Both the position numbers and the translations under genes were made by a program. Positions 41,742 to 49,671 of a stretch of DNA of 64,000 bases are shown here, piece after piece. Position 1 is the stretch's first letter. Each line of letters starts with the position of its first letter. The notes under the pieces are model-generated. The model saw only the letters and a list, made by a program, of their open reading frames with translations, did no database searches and was not told the DNA's origin. The stretch is from NCBI GenBank assembly GCA_028874905.1, contig JAPPGZ010000039.1, forward strand, positions 39,548-103,547, read 5' to 3'. This DNA comes from Gemmatimonadota bacterium. GTDB taxonomy: Bacteria; Gemmatimonadota; Gemmatimonadetes; Longimicrobiales; Gaopeijiaceae.

Positions 41742-43211
41742 TCAGCGCGTCCACGTCTCGAAGAAGCCGTCGCCCGTCTCGTGGATTGCCGAACCGCGCA
41801 ATCGGCCGGACAGCACCGCCGTTCCGCGCATCTGAAAGAACAGGGGATCCGGGGTGCCTGCGGCGACCGGTACCTGCGTGGAGCGCGCGTGCTCGATCGT
41901 GACCGAAAGCGTCAGGGAATCGGCGCCGTTCGTCGCCAGGATCGCAATGGATTCGGGTGCGGTCCGCGTGTCGCCGCCCGGACGCTCGACGCTCAGCCGG
42001 CGAATTGGCAGGATGCCGGCGAAGCCGTTGTCGTCCGCCAGGTAGAGAATGCGTGGCCCGTCGATTTCGTCCGGCGGCTTGTCCGTGGTGGGCCCGGGGC
42101 CGTCCGATGAAGCGATCCCTCCGTACAGGACCGAATAGGCACCCACCTGCGCTTGACCCCAGTCCCAGGTCACGCCCGACCATGTGCCCCAGTTGTGGTC
42201 GTGGTATGCGCGGGCTCCGTCGAGCGACCGGCACCGCGTTCCCTCGCACACTTGGCCGGTTGCCAGGGCGTCAAGCAGCGGTACGGTGTAGCCGGATACG
42301 ATCTGCTCGTTGCCGATATCCAGAGGTGGAAGGTACCGGCGCGAACGGGCCGCCGCGGTCAGGTCGACGCTGAGCGGCGCCCCACCGGTTTCGGAAGAAA
42401 TGCGGGCGCGGAGCCGGTAGGTGCCGTCTTCCTGGACGACCACGCTGGACTGTCCGATCGCGAGGTCCGGCTCCCCCTCGGTGAAGCGGACCACGGAGGC
42501 CGGCACGGTGTCGCTGTATGCGCGTTCCGCGGTGCCCGGCTCGACACGGGTCGCGAGCAGGCGTCCACCCCAGCGACCGTCAGGGATCTCCCCGGCGACC
42601 ATGTAGGTCAGGTAGAGCCACCCCGCGCCCGGGACAAGGACGTTGAAGTAGTGCCACTCCGCCCATGTCGAGTCGGTCGCGGCCGCGCCCCGTGGGAGGT
42701 GGAGCGCGTCCAGGGACCGGTAGAACTCGGCGTCGGACGGACTCCGCCAGCGGAGGTCGGCGTCGAGGTCGTCCCACGTGCCCTCGATCAGCTCCGGCGA
42801 CACCGAGAGGCGCTCGGCGAGGCCCGGGATGGTGGCCCCGGCCGAGAGTGCCACCAATCCCGTATCCGCCTCGAGGTAGAGGAGCTCGTCCATGATCCAG
42901 GGCACGGCCGCGTCCACTCGATCCGCGAACCGGTTGCTCAGCACATCCCGGTAGAGCAGGGATGCCTGCTCGATGGTGAAGTACATCGAGCCGATGCCTC
43001 CGGTCTTGAGCGTCTCCAGGTCGATGCCTGCCGGGAGGACGACAAGGTCGCCTCCGCCCACCAGTTCCTGATCTCTCGCCTGGTCCTCGAGCGCGCCGCC
43101 CACCGAAAGCAGGACGATGGTGACTCCGACGCCCAGAGCGTAGCCGGCCAGAAGCAGGACGCTGCGCCCGGGCCGTTGCCGGAACGAGGCCCAGACGAGA
43201 CGCGTGATCAT
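41742..43211 (-). CDS. FtsX-type permease stub fused to AttH/CrtC-like lipocalin domain
   Basis: 489 residues from ATG at 43211, which overlaps the ATPase gene stop (ATGA). Residues 1-40 form an FtsX/MacB-type N-terminus (MITRLVWASFRQRPGRSVLL) with one membrane helix, and the next 100 look like the start of a MacB periplasmic domain. Instead of the remaining permease helices comes a large beta domain with AYHDHNWGTW and WDWGQAQVGAYSVLYGG, the hallmark of the AttH/carotenoid hydratase-like family. In attEFGH-type operons these are separate genes. The domain probably faces the periplasm and may bind a lipid or pigment-like ligand; no function is shown. Confidence 0.8.
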   Translation of the reverse strand: MITRLVWASFRQRPGRSVLLLAGYALGVGVTIVLLSVGGALEDQARDQELVGGGDLVVLPAGIDLETLKTGGIGSMYFTIEQASLLYRDVLSNRFADRVDAAVPWIMDELLYLEADTGLVALSAGATIPGLAERLSVSPELIEGTWDDLDADLRWRSPSDAEFYRSLDALHLPRGAAATDSTWAEWHYFNVLVPGAGWLYLTYMVAGEIPDGRWGGRLLATRVEPGTAERAYSDTVPASVVRFTEGEPDLAIGQSSVVVQEDGTYRLRARISSETGGAPLSVDLTAAARSRRYLPPLDIGNEQIVSGYTVPLLDALATGQVCEGTRCRSLDGARAYHDHNWGTWSGVTWDWGQAQVGAYSVLYGGIASSDGPGPTTDKPPDEIDGPRILYLADDNGFAGILPIRRLSVERPGGDTRTAPESIAILATNGADSLTLSVTIEHARSTQVPVAAGTPDPLFFQMRGTAVLSGRLRGSAIHETGDGFFETWTR

Positions 43212-43885
43212 CGTGCGATCCGCCCGTCGACGACCTCTATGCGGCGGCGCGCGCCCGCCGCGAACTCCAGGTCGTGGGTGGCGACCACGAGCGTGGTCCC
43301 GGTGGCGTTGAGGTCGCGGAAAAGTTCGAGCACGCGCCGCGAGGCGGCACGGTCGAGTTCGCCGGTGGGCTCGTCCGCCAGGACCAGTGCGGGCCGGTTG
43401 GCGAGGGCACGGGCAATCGCGACTCGCTGACACTGGCCTCCAGACAGCTCCGCGGGACGATGTCGCAGACGATCTGCCAGCCCCACGCGTTCGAGTACCG
43501 CAGTGGCGCGGTCACGGCGTTCACCGCGGGGCACCCGCGCCGCGGCGAGGGGCAGTTCGACGTTCTCGAGCGCAGTCAGCATCGGCAGCAGATGAAAACG
43601 CTGGAACACAAGGCCGACTTCGCGGAGGCGCAGTGCAGCGCGCGCCTCCACCGTCATCTCTGCCAGATCCCGGCCCAGAAAACGCACCTCGCCCGCCGTG
43701 GCGACATCCACGCCCGCGAGCAGGTGCAGCAGGGTCGTCTTGCCCGATCCGCTCGGCCCCGTCACCGCGAGAAAATCGCCCGTTTCCACCGTAACCGAGA
43801 TGCCCCGGAGCGCCCGCACGACCGTCTGACCCCGGCGGTAGTCGCGCGTGGCCCTGTTGACGACGACGATCCTGGTCCGGTTCAC
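43208..43885 (-). CDS. ABC transporter ATP-binding protein, LolD/MacB (AttE-like) type
   Basis: 225 residues from GTG. It has Walker A GPSGSGKT (43-50), Q-loop VFQRFHLLPMLTALENV, signature LSGGQCQRV, Walker B LVLADEPTGELD and the switch His in VATHD. It is of the MacB/LolD class that drives FtsX-type permeases by mechanotransmission rather than substrate translocation. Both sides overlap by 4 bases (GTGA upstream, ATGA downstream) with a permease and the AttH-like fusion gene, so it is the energy subunit of that complex. The sub-class (lipid, lipoprotein or export) cannot be decided from sequence alone. Confidence 0.93.
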   Translation of the reverse strand: MNRTRIVVVNRATRDYRRGQTVVRALRGISVTVETGDFLAVTGPSGSGKTTLLHLLAGVDVATAGEVRFLGRDLAEMTVEARAALRLREVGLVFQRFHLLPMLTALENVELPLAAARVPRGERRDRATAVLERVGLADRLRHRPAELSGGQCQRVAIARALANRPALVLADEPTGELDRAASRRVLELFRDLNATGTTLVVATHDLEFAAGARRRIEVVDGRIAR

Positions 43886-45078
43886 GGTTCTGCCCGGTGG
43901 AAGAGCGCCGTCACTTCAAGCCGCGTGGCGCGCAGTGCGGGCAGCAGTCCCGCCGCGACGCCGACGGCGACCACGAGGCCGTACGCGGTGGCGAGGCTCC
44001 CGGGGCTCAGCACGAAGAAGCGCACCGTGGTGGGGAGTCCCGGAAAGTCCGCCAGGATGGACTCGAGGTAGTGCGCGACCACGATCGACAGCGTGATCCC
44101 GAACCCGCCACCGACGCCGCACAGAACGGCACTCTCGGCTGTCAGGTTACCAACGATTCTCCGTCTCGACACGCCGATGGCGCGCAGTGCGGCGATGACT
44201 CCCAGCTGATCGCTCACGGATACGGCGCTGATCGTCCCGATGAGGAGTGAAGCCACCAGCAGGCTGACGCTGGCGAGAATTGCGGCCAGCTGCCGGAAGT
44301 ACGAAAGCCGCTCGTCGACCTGCTCGGCGATGCCCGCCAGAGTCACGACTTCGACGCGGTCGGTCACAGCCGCAATGGCCTCGCGGACGGATTCGGGAGC
44401 ATGGCCCTGCCGCACGCGGATCATGGCGAACGAGGCCTGATCCGCACGGCCCGAAAGCGCCTGCAGGTCGGCCAGCGGAAGGGCTACCGGCATGTCCCTT
44501 CGGGTGGCGAAAACGAACTCGGCGGTGCCGGAGACCTCGGCGATGGCGTCGCTTCCCCATGTGTCGAACCGGCTACTGATGCCCAAACTCAGGCGGTCAC
44601 CGGGATGCGCCTCGAGGAGCGTGGCCATGGCGGGATCGATCAGGATTTCCCCGTCGCCGGGGGGACGGCCAGCGAGCAGGGTGTAGAGTCCTTGTTCGTC
44701 CGCATCCAGTCCCAGCGCCAGGGTCTGTCGGGAGGCAGTCGGTTCAGGCGACTCGCTGCGGCCGGCCGTGATGCTCAATGTCTGCGCCAACACCGGAACC
44801 AGGTTCTCCACGCCGGCAACGGACTCCACCGTGTCGCGGATTCCTCCGATGTTGCGGATCGTGGCTTCCGTGTCGAACGGCAACGTTCCCTTCGGAGATA
44901 GACGCAACTCGTATCCGACCGACTCGAGGGCCGCGCTGAAGCTCCGCTGGATTCCGCCTCCCAGCATCAGCATGTCCGAAAGCATCGCGGTGGCCACGGC
45001 CACGCCACCCACGGTGAGCACGGTGCGCAGCGGCCGATACCGGAGCTGGCGGATCGCGTTGAGGGCGAGCATCGTCAC
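43882..45078 (-). CDS. FtsX/MacB-type ABC transporter permease (full length)
   Basis: 398 residues from GTG at 45078, which overlaps the previous stop (GTGA); an ATG at 45072 is the alternative. Layout: helix 1 (about 18-36), a 230-residue periplasmic MacB-PCD domain with GEILIDPAMATLLEAHPGDRL, then three helices (about 275-295, 320-345 and 365-385). The coupling-helix motif ALRAIGVSRRRIVGN contacts the ATPase. It forms the complex with the ATPase and the shortened permease 45075-45914. Confidence 0.87.
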   Translation of the reverse strand: MTMLALNAIRQLRYRPLRTVLTVGGVAVATAMLSDMLMLGGGIQRSFSAALESVGYELRLSPKGTLPFDTEATIRNIGGIRDTVESVAGVENLVPVLAQTLSITAGRSESPEPTASRQTLALGLDADEQGLYTLLAGRPPGDGEILIDPAMATLLEAHPGDRLSLGISSRFDTWGSDAIAEVSGTAEFVFATRRDMPVALPLADLQALSGRADQASFAMIRVRQGHAPESVREAIAAVTDRVEVVTLAGIAEQVDERLSYFRQLAAILASVSLLVASLLIGTISAVSVSDQLGVIAALRAIGVSRRRIVGNLTAESAVLCGVGGGFGITLSIVVAHYLESILADFPGLPTTVRFFVLSPGSLATAYGLVVAVGVAAGLLPALRATRLEVTALFHRAEP

Positions 45079-45914
45079 GCGGTTGAGAACATGCGGTGGC
45101 CGGCGACCACGCCGGCAGCCATTCCAAGGACCACCGCGAGCAAGAGCGCCTGCACGACCATTTCGCCAGTTACCATCGAGAACACCAGCGTCGTGTCGTA
45201 GACGCGCTGGTAGTACGCGTTGACGACCGCCGATCCTGCGAAGCCCACACCCAGCCCGGCCCCTCCACCCACCGCGGACAGGAGGGCGGCTTCGGCGACC
45301 GTCCACGCCAGCAGAATACGGCGTGGAATGCCGGCCAGGCGCGCGGCGGCTACAGCGGCGCGCCGCTCCTGCACCTTGAGTACCATGATGCATGCCAGAA
45401 AGACCCCGCCCGCGACCAGCGTGATCCCCGCGATGGCCCGGTGGAATCGGCTTACGACACGAAAGGTCGCCGAAGCCCGGTCGGTGACTTCGCTCGTGAG
45501 AAACACCTGGGTGGCGACCAGGAGCGGCTCCAGTTCATCCGCGACAACTTCGGGATCAACGCCGCGTCGAAGCTGAACCGTGAAGTAATCCACATCGTCC
45601 CCGCGTCCGGCCAGCGTCTGGAGATGAGCAAGGTGAAGCAGGACACGGGGACGCGTTCCAATGAGCTGTGACGGATCCGCCGGCGGCTCAAACAGACCCA
45701 CGACCAGGGCCGGACACGAATTCACGTCGGGCCTTGCGCGGATGAGCACGGTGGACCCGACCCCGATGCCGGCCCGCACCGCATAGGGCCGCTCGACCAG
45801 CATCTCGAGCTGGCCGGGACAAACGACCTCCTGCGCACTTGTCCGCGCAACGGATCCGCACAGGCCAACGGCGGTCCCCGCCGCCACGGCGAGGACCACA
45901 CAGGGTCGGAACAA
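45075..45914 (-). CDS. FtsX-type ABC permease, N-terminally shortened
   Basis: 279 residues from a TTG codon five bases after the aminotransferase stop. It starts with a signal-like hydrophobic segment (VVLAVAAGTAVGLCGSVA), then about 110 residues equivalent to only the second half of a MacB-PCD domain (VGSTVLIRARPDVNSCPALVVG), then three C-terminal helices with the coupling motif AARLAGIPRRILLAWTV. Full-length relatives have about 400 residues, so the first half of the periplasmic domain seems to be missing. It may pair with the full permease as an asymmetric dimer. The 3' end overlaps the next gene by 4 bases. Confidence 0.78.
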   Translation of the reverse strand: MFRPCVVLAVAAGTAVGLCGSVARTSAQEVVCPGQLEMLVERPYAVRAGIGVGSTVLIRARPDVNSCPALVVGLFEPPADPSQLIGTRPRVLLHLAHLQTLAGRGDDVDYFTVQLRRGVDPEVVADELEPLLVATQVFLTSEVTDRASATFRVVSRFHRAIAGITLVAGGVFLACIMVLKVQERRAAVAAARLAGIPRRILLAWTVAEAALLSAVGGGAGLGVGFAGSAVVNAYYQRVYDTTLVFSMVTGEMVVQALLLAVVLGMAAGVVAGHRMFSTA

Positions 45915-45919
45915 TCGGC

Positions 45920-47089
45920 CTACCGACTGTTACCCGTTGCCGTCATTCCCTCCGGGAAGATCTGGTTCCACGCCGTCAGGAAGCGCTTCATCTCCTCTTC
46001 CGTACCGATCGAGACGCGCAGGTAGTCCAGCATGGGCGGGAAGTCGCGGCCGACCGCCACCTCATGCTTGCGGAACTCGGCACGGACCTCCGAAGCGGGC
46101 CGACCGGTGTGCACCATGAAGAAGTTCGTCTCCGAGGGGATGACCTCGAAGCCCTGGTTGCGGAGTTCGTTCGCCGTGGCCTCGCGGAGTGCGATGGTCG
46201 TGTCCCTGACCCACGCTTCGGACTCGTGATCTTCGAGCGCGGCCACGCCGCCCCACTTGACGAGGGCGTTCACGCTGCCGGTGCTGTACACCCGCATCTC
46301 GTCGATCATCTCGGTGGGGGCGATACCGTACCCGAGCCGCAGCCCGGCCATGCCGTAGATCTTCGAAAAGGTGCGCGTGACGAGCACCTTGCGGCCTTCC
46401 TTGATGTACGGAACGGCCGTCGCATAGGACGGATCCTGGACGAAGTGGTGGTAGGCCTCGTCGATCAGCACCGGGATATCCTCCGGGATACCGTCGAGGA
46501 GACGCCGGATGTCGTCGTCGCTCACGACCACGCCGGTCGGGTTGTTGGGGTTGCAGACATAGACCAGGCCGACGTCGCGGTAGTTGCGCTTCGTGACCTT
46601 GATGAGGTCGTCGATGTCCTGGGAGTGATCGCGGAGGAGCGGGCGGGTGATCGCGTCGGCGTCGATCCCCGCCGCGGCGCGATAGACCGTCAGGAACGTC
46701 GGCTCGACGCCGACCACCTTCTCGTCGTGCTTCAGAAACGCGAGTCCAGCGACCTTGAGCGTCTCCCCGGACCCCGCGTTCATGATGATGTTCCGCGTCC
46801 CAACGCCATGGTGCTCCGCGATCTTCTCGAGAATGTCGCCGTCCGGATAGCCGTAGCGGTTCGAGTACTTCCAGGCAGCGTTCATGGACGCCATCATCTT
46901 GTCCGACGGGCCGTATGGATTCTCGTTGGAGGAGAGCTTTGCGAGGTCGTCGTAGGGATCGAGCGGCGCAACCCCCGGAGGCGGGGGCCGGATTCCGGCG
47001 CCGAATGCGGTGGCTGGCCGCAGGCCGAGTGCGCCCAGGGCCGCTGCGGCACTGCCCATGAAATGTCGGCGAGAAAACCTGGTGTTCAT
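45920..47089 (-). CDS. Tat-exported class I/II aminotransferase (histidinol-phosphate aminotransferase-like)
   Basis: 389 residues from ATG at 47089 with GGAGATTGGAA upstream. The N-terminus MNTRFSRRHFMGSAAAALGA is a twin-arginine signal (Arg7-Arg8), cleaved near AFGAG. The rest is a fold type I PLP enzyme of the HisC group: KLSSNENPYGPS, CNPNNPTG (178-185), Asp210 and Tyr213 in DEAYHHF, and the Schiff-base Lys243 in TRTFSKIYGMAGLRLGYG. HisC is normally cytosolic, so export of a folded PLP enzyme to the periplasm is unusual; the substrate is unknown. It leads the ABC/AttH-like operon (gap 5 bases to the permease). Confidence 0.88.
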   Translation of the reverse strand: MNTRFSRRHFMGSAAAALGALGLRPATAFGAGIRPPPPGVAPLDPYDDLAKLSSNENPYGPSDKMMASMNAAWKYSNRYGYPDGDILEKIAEHHGVGTRNIIMNAGSGETLKVAGLAFLKHDEKVVGVEPTFLTVYRAAAGIDADAITRPLLRDHSQDIDDLIKVTKRNYRDVGLVYVCNPNNPTGVVVSDDDIRRLLDGIPEDIPVLIDEAYHHFVQDPSYATAVPYIKEGRKVLVTRTFSKIYGMAGLRLGYGIAPTEMIDEMRVYSTGSVNALVKWGGVAALEDHESEAWVRDTTIALREATANELRNQGFEVIPSETNFFMVHTGRPASEVRAEFRKHEVAVGRDFPPMLDYLRVSIGTEEEMKRFLTAWNQIFPEGMTATGNSR

Positions 47090-47235
47090 TTCCAATCTCC
47101 TCATCAAACCGGTAAACCGGCCCGCCGGCCGGTAGCTGTGAAACTGCGACGATCCAAGCGCCTGCGGGTGCATGTTAGGGCAGGACGGTACGCCGCGCCA
47201 GTAATCAGGCCCGGAAACACTTGGCGTTAGTGTCA

Positions 47236-47264
47236 TTGCCGTTTGCGCCATTTACACCTATTTT
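47236..47264 (+). promoter_or_regulatory. Candidate promoter of the AraC-like regulator gene
   Basis: TTGCCG (47236-47241), a 17-base spacer and TATTTT (47259-47264). This puts the transcription start close to the ATG at 47271, so the mRNA may be leaderless, which fits the absence of a ribosome site there. It shares the AT-rich string TATTTTTGCG with the sucA/pgeF intergenic region. Confidence 0.4.
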
Positions 47265-47270
47265 TGCGCG

Positions 47271-48269
47271 ATGGTAGGCCTTTATTGCGAGAAGCTGGAG
47301 ACGAAGCGGCGGCTGAGGCAGGTGTTGGCGGGTGCCGATTGCAGGACGACGGACTGTCGGAGGACGTTTGAGGATATCCTGCTCGGTGGCGCCAGTGTTG
47401 CCGTCGTTGGGTTGGAGCAGTATTCCGACGACGATATCCGGTGGCTTCGCACGTTATCCGCCAATGGTGGCCCCGCGGGTCCCTCGTATGTCCTGGTCGT
47501 ACCGGTATCCCTGGAATGGGTGCGGTGGATGCGCTCGCGTGGCGACAGTGATTTCCAGATCGTATGGGCCGAGGAAGCACATGAACGATTGATGCGCGTG
47601 GTCGCGCGAATCGACCCGTGGCACCAGGATCCGATTCGCCTCCTGGGCCGACGATTGCTCATGAATCGTGAGCATCAACGGTCGCTTGCGAAGGTGATTC
47701 AACGGGCCTGCAGGACCGAAGCCGATGACGAGTCGCGGCTTCCGGTCACAAGCGTCGCCGAGTTGGCCGAGCACGCGAAGGTGAATCCGAGAGCTCTGCG
47801 GCGCTACTGGAACATGGAATCGCCACTGCAGTGCACGCTGAAGGAACTCCTCAGCTGGGCGATGCTCCTCTGGGCGTTGCGCGAGCGCCGGCTGGCCAAG
47901 TGGGAAACCGTGGCTCAGAGCCTGGGTGTGCGCCGACGTACGCTGGAACGATACAGCACCCGTTTCCTGGACTGCACACTGGTGGTGGCTGCACAGGATC
48001 CACAACGCGTTTTGCGGCGCTTCCGGGGATGGGCGGCCGACATCGTTACGCTGCCGGTGATGGAGAACCCGGAGCCGGGCACGCCGGTATTCGTCCCTGC
48101 GAGGTCGACTGTCCAAGGGGCCAGCGAGACCGGGCCAGCCGTTCCCATGGTCTCGTGGCCGGCGCCTCCCGGCTTCGTGCTACCGCAGCGCGAGAGGCAG
48201 GAATTGATTGTCTTCAGTCAGCAACGTCCGCGACAACTCCACCCCTGGCGTTCGCTGCCCATGGCCTGA
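47271..48269 (+). CDS. AraC-like helix-turn-helix transcriptional regulator with unknown N-terminal domain
   Basis: 332 residues. Residues 1-120 form an alpha/beta region (VAVVGLEQYSDDDIRWL, YVLVVPVS) that resembles a degenerate receiver but lacks its acidic phosphorylation site. Residues 160-237 read as an AraC-type double HTH: SVAELAEHAKVNPRALRRYW, then the linking helix and WETVAQSLGVRRRTLERYS. The C-terminal 90 residues are Pro-rich and probably disordered. It is divergent from the Tat aminotransferase operon with 181 bases between starts, so it is a natural candidate for its regulator; that is inference from position. Confidence 0.72.
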   Translation: MVGLYCEKLETKRRLRQVLAGADCRTTDCRRTFEDILLGGASVAVVGLEQYSDDDIRWLRTLSANGGPAGPSYVLVVPVSLEWVRWMRSRGDSDFQIVWAEEAHERLMRVVARIDPWHQDPIRLLGRRLLMNREHQRSLAKVIQRACRTEADDESRLPVTSVAELAEHAKVNPRALRRYWNMESPLQCTLKELLSWAMLLWALRERRLAKWETVAQSLGVRRRTLERYSTRFLDCTLVVAAQDPQRVLRRFRGWAADIVTLPVMENPEPGTPVFVPARSTVQGASETGPAVPMVSWPAPPGFVLPQRERQELIVFSQQRPRQLHPWRSLPMA

Positions 48270-48353
48270 ACGGGTCGAGCACCCCGTGGACAGGTCCCCG
48301 CAGCATTCGACCGGGCGATGCATCCGGACCGGCCGCTCTCGGCTTCACCCCAT

Positions 48354-49529
48354 TCACGCCGGGCCGCTCAATGCATCGGCCAACCGCTCCAGGCTGTCGA
48401 GGTTATGCACCGGCCGGTGTTCATCCACTTCCGGTAGAAGCGCGCGGATGCCTGCCGCTCTGGGGGCAAACTCGCGGTAGCGCAACAGGGGGTTGAGCCA
48501 GACAAGCCTGCGGCACGATTTGCGCAGGCGGCGTGCCTGCAACCGTATTCCCGTCCCGCCCTCCCGATCCAGTCCGTCGGTTACCAGCAGCACCACGGCT
48601 CCCTGCGCGAGAAGCCGACGGGACCAGTGCAGGTTGAATGCGCCAAGCGCGGCGCCGATCCGCGTGCCCCCGTACCAGTCGATGACGGTGCCCCCGACCC
48701 GGTCGAGTGCGCGGTCCACGTCGCGGTCCTTCAGGAGCCGCGTGATGTTGGTCAGGCGCGTGCCGAACACGAACGTGTGGACGCGGTCGGCGGCGTTGGT
48801 CAGCGCGTGGAAGAAGTGCAGCAGAATCCTCGAATACGCCTCCATCGATCCCGAGATATCGCAGAGTGCTACCAGTACGGGACGCCGTGTGGCCGTTGAT
48901 CGGCGCTGGAGCGGCAACGGATTGCCACCGGTGCGCACGGTCGTCCGCAGGGTGCGCCGCAGGTCGATCAGGCGCCCGCGTGGGTCGGGACGGTGCCGGC
49001 GCGTGGGCACAGGGCGCAGGTCGAGTTCGAGTCTGCGCATGGCATCCCTAGTCTGCCGCAACTCGGCAGGGGTCATCTCCTCGAAGTCCTTGGTACGGGA
49101 GACTTCGTCGGGCGAAAACGCCATCCGCATCGCAATCTGCTCACCCGGATCTCGCACGAGTTCGCCGGATGGTCGGTTCCCGGCTTCGTGCTCGGGTGCC
49201 AGCCGGGACGGTGCTTTCCCCGTCGGCTTTTCCACCGGGATCTGCGAGCGCGACAGTAGTGCGGCGAGAGCCTCGTCGGCCCCGAACGGGTCCCGCCAGA
49301 AGAGCCGGAATGCGCTCTCGAAGATGTGGCGGTGCTCGTGGCGCGAGACGAGCGTGCCATGGAGAGCCCAGTAGAACTGTCGCTTGCTGGTGATGTCCAC
49401 GGCCGCGAGCGCGCGTGCGGCGGTGATCGTGTGACCGGGTCCTACCGGCAGCCCGGCGGCTCGCAGGAGCCGGACGAAGTGCGCGACGTTTTCGGGGAGA
49501 CGGCCGGGGTGGTCAAGCGTGCTGGTCAT
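48354..49529 (-). CDS. coxE: CoxE-like von Willebrand factor A domain protein
   Basis: 391 residues. The N-terminal half has the CoxE pattern (LPENVAHFVRLLRAAGLPVGPG, ALAAVDITSKRQFYWALHGTLVSR). The VWA domain in the second half has an intact MIDAS: DISGSM, then a Thr/Asp in LLVTDGLDREGG. CoxE works with the MoxR ATPase CoxD in maturing the Cu/Mo centre of CO dehydrogenases and in related enzymes. In usual clusters coxE directly follows coxD; here 2.9 kb of plus-strand genes intervene, but it is on the same strand as coxSLMD. Confidence 0.9.
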   Translation of the reverse strand: MTSTLDHPGRLPENVAHFVRLLRAAGLPVGPGHTITAARALAAVDITSKRQFYWALHGTLVSRHEHRHIFESAFRLFWRDPFGADEALAALLSRSQIPVEKPTGKAPSRLAPEHEAGNRPSGELVRDPGEQIAMRMAFSPDEVSRTKDFEEMTPAELRQTRDAMRRLELDLRPVPTRRHRPDPRGRLIDLRRTLRTTVRTGGNPLPLQRRSTATRRPVLVALCDISGSMEAYSRILLHFFHALTNAADRVHTFVFGTRLTNITRLLKDRDVDRALDRVGGTVIDWYGGTRIGAALGAFNLHWSRRLLAQGAVVLLVTDGLDREGGTGIRLQARRLRKSCRRLVWLNPLLRYREFAPRAAGIRALLPEVDEHRPVHNLDSLERLADALSGPA

Positions 49530-49671
49530 GGTCTATCAATACGCCGCAACGTCGCCGAAGTCGACCGGGTCTGCCACGGCCTCGAGGAGGCTGCCGTTTG
49601 CTCACACGCGCGCTTCCGTTCTAACGTGGCCGACATTCCGCCCTTTCCCTCCCCGCGATTGGAGTGCCGCG

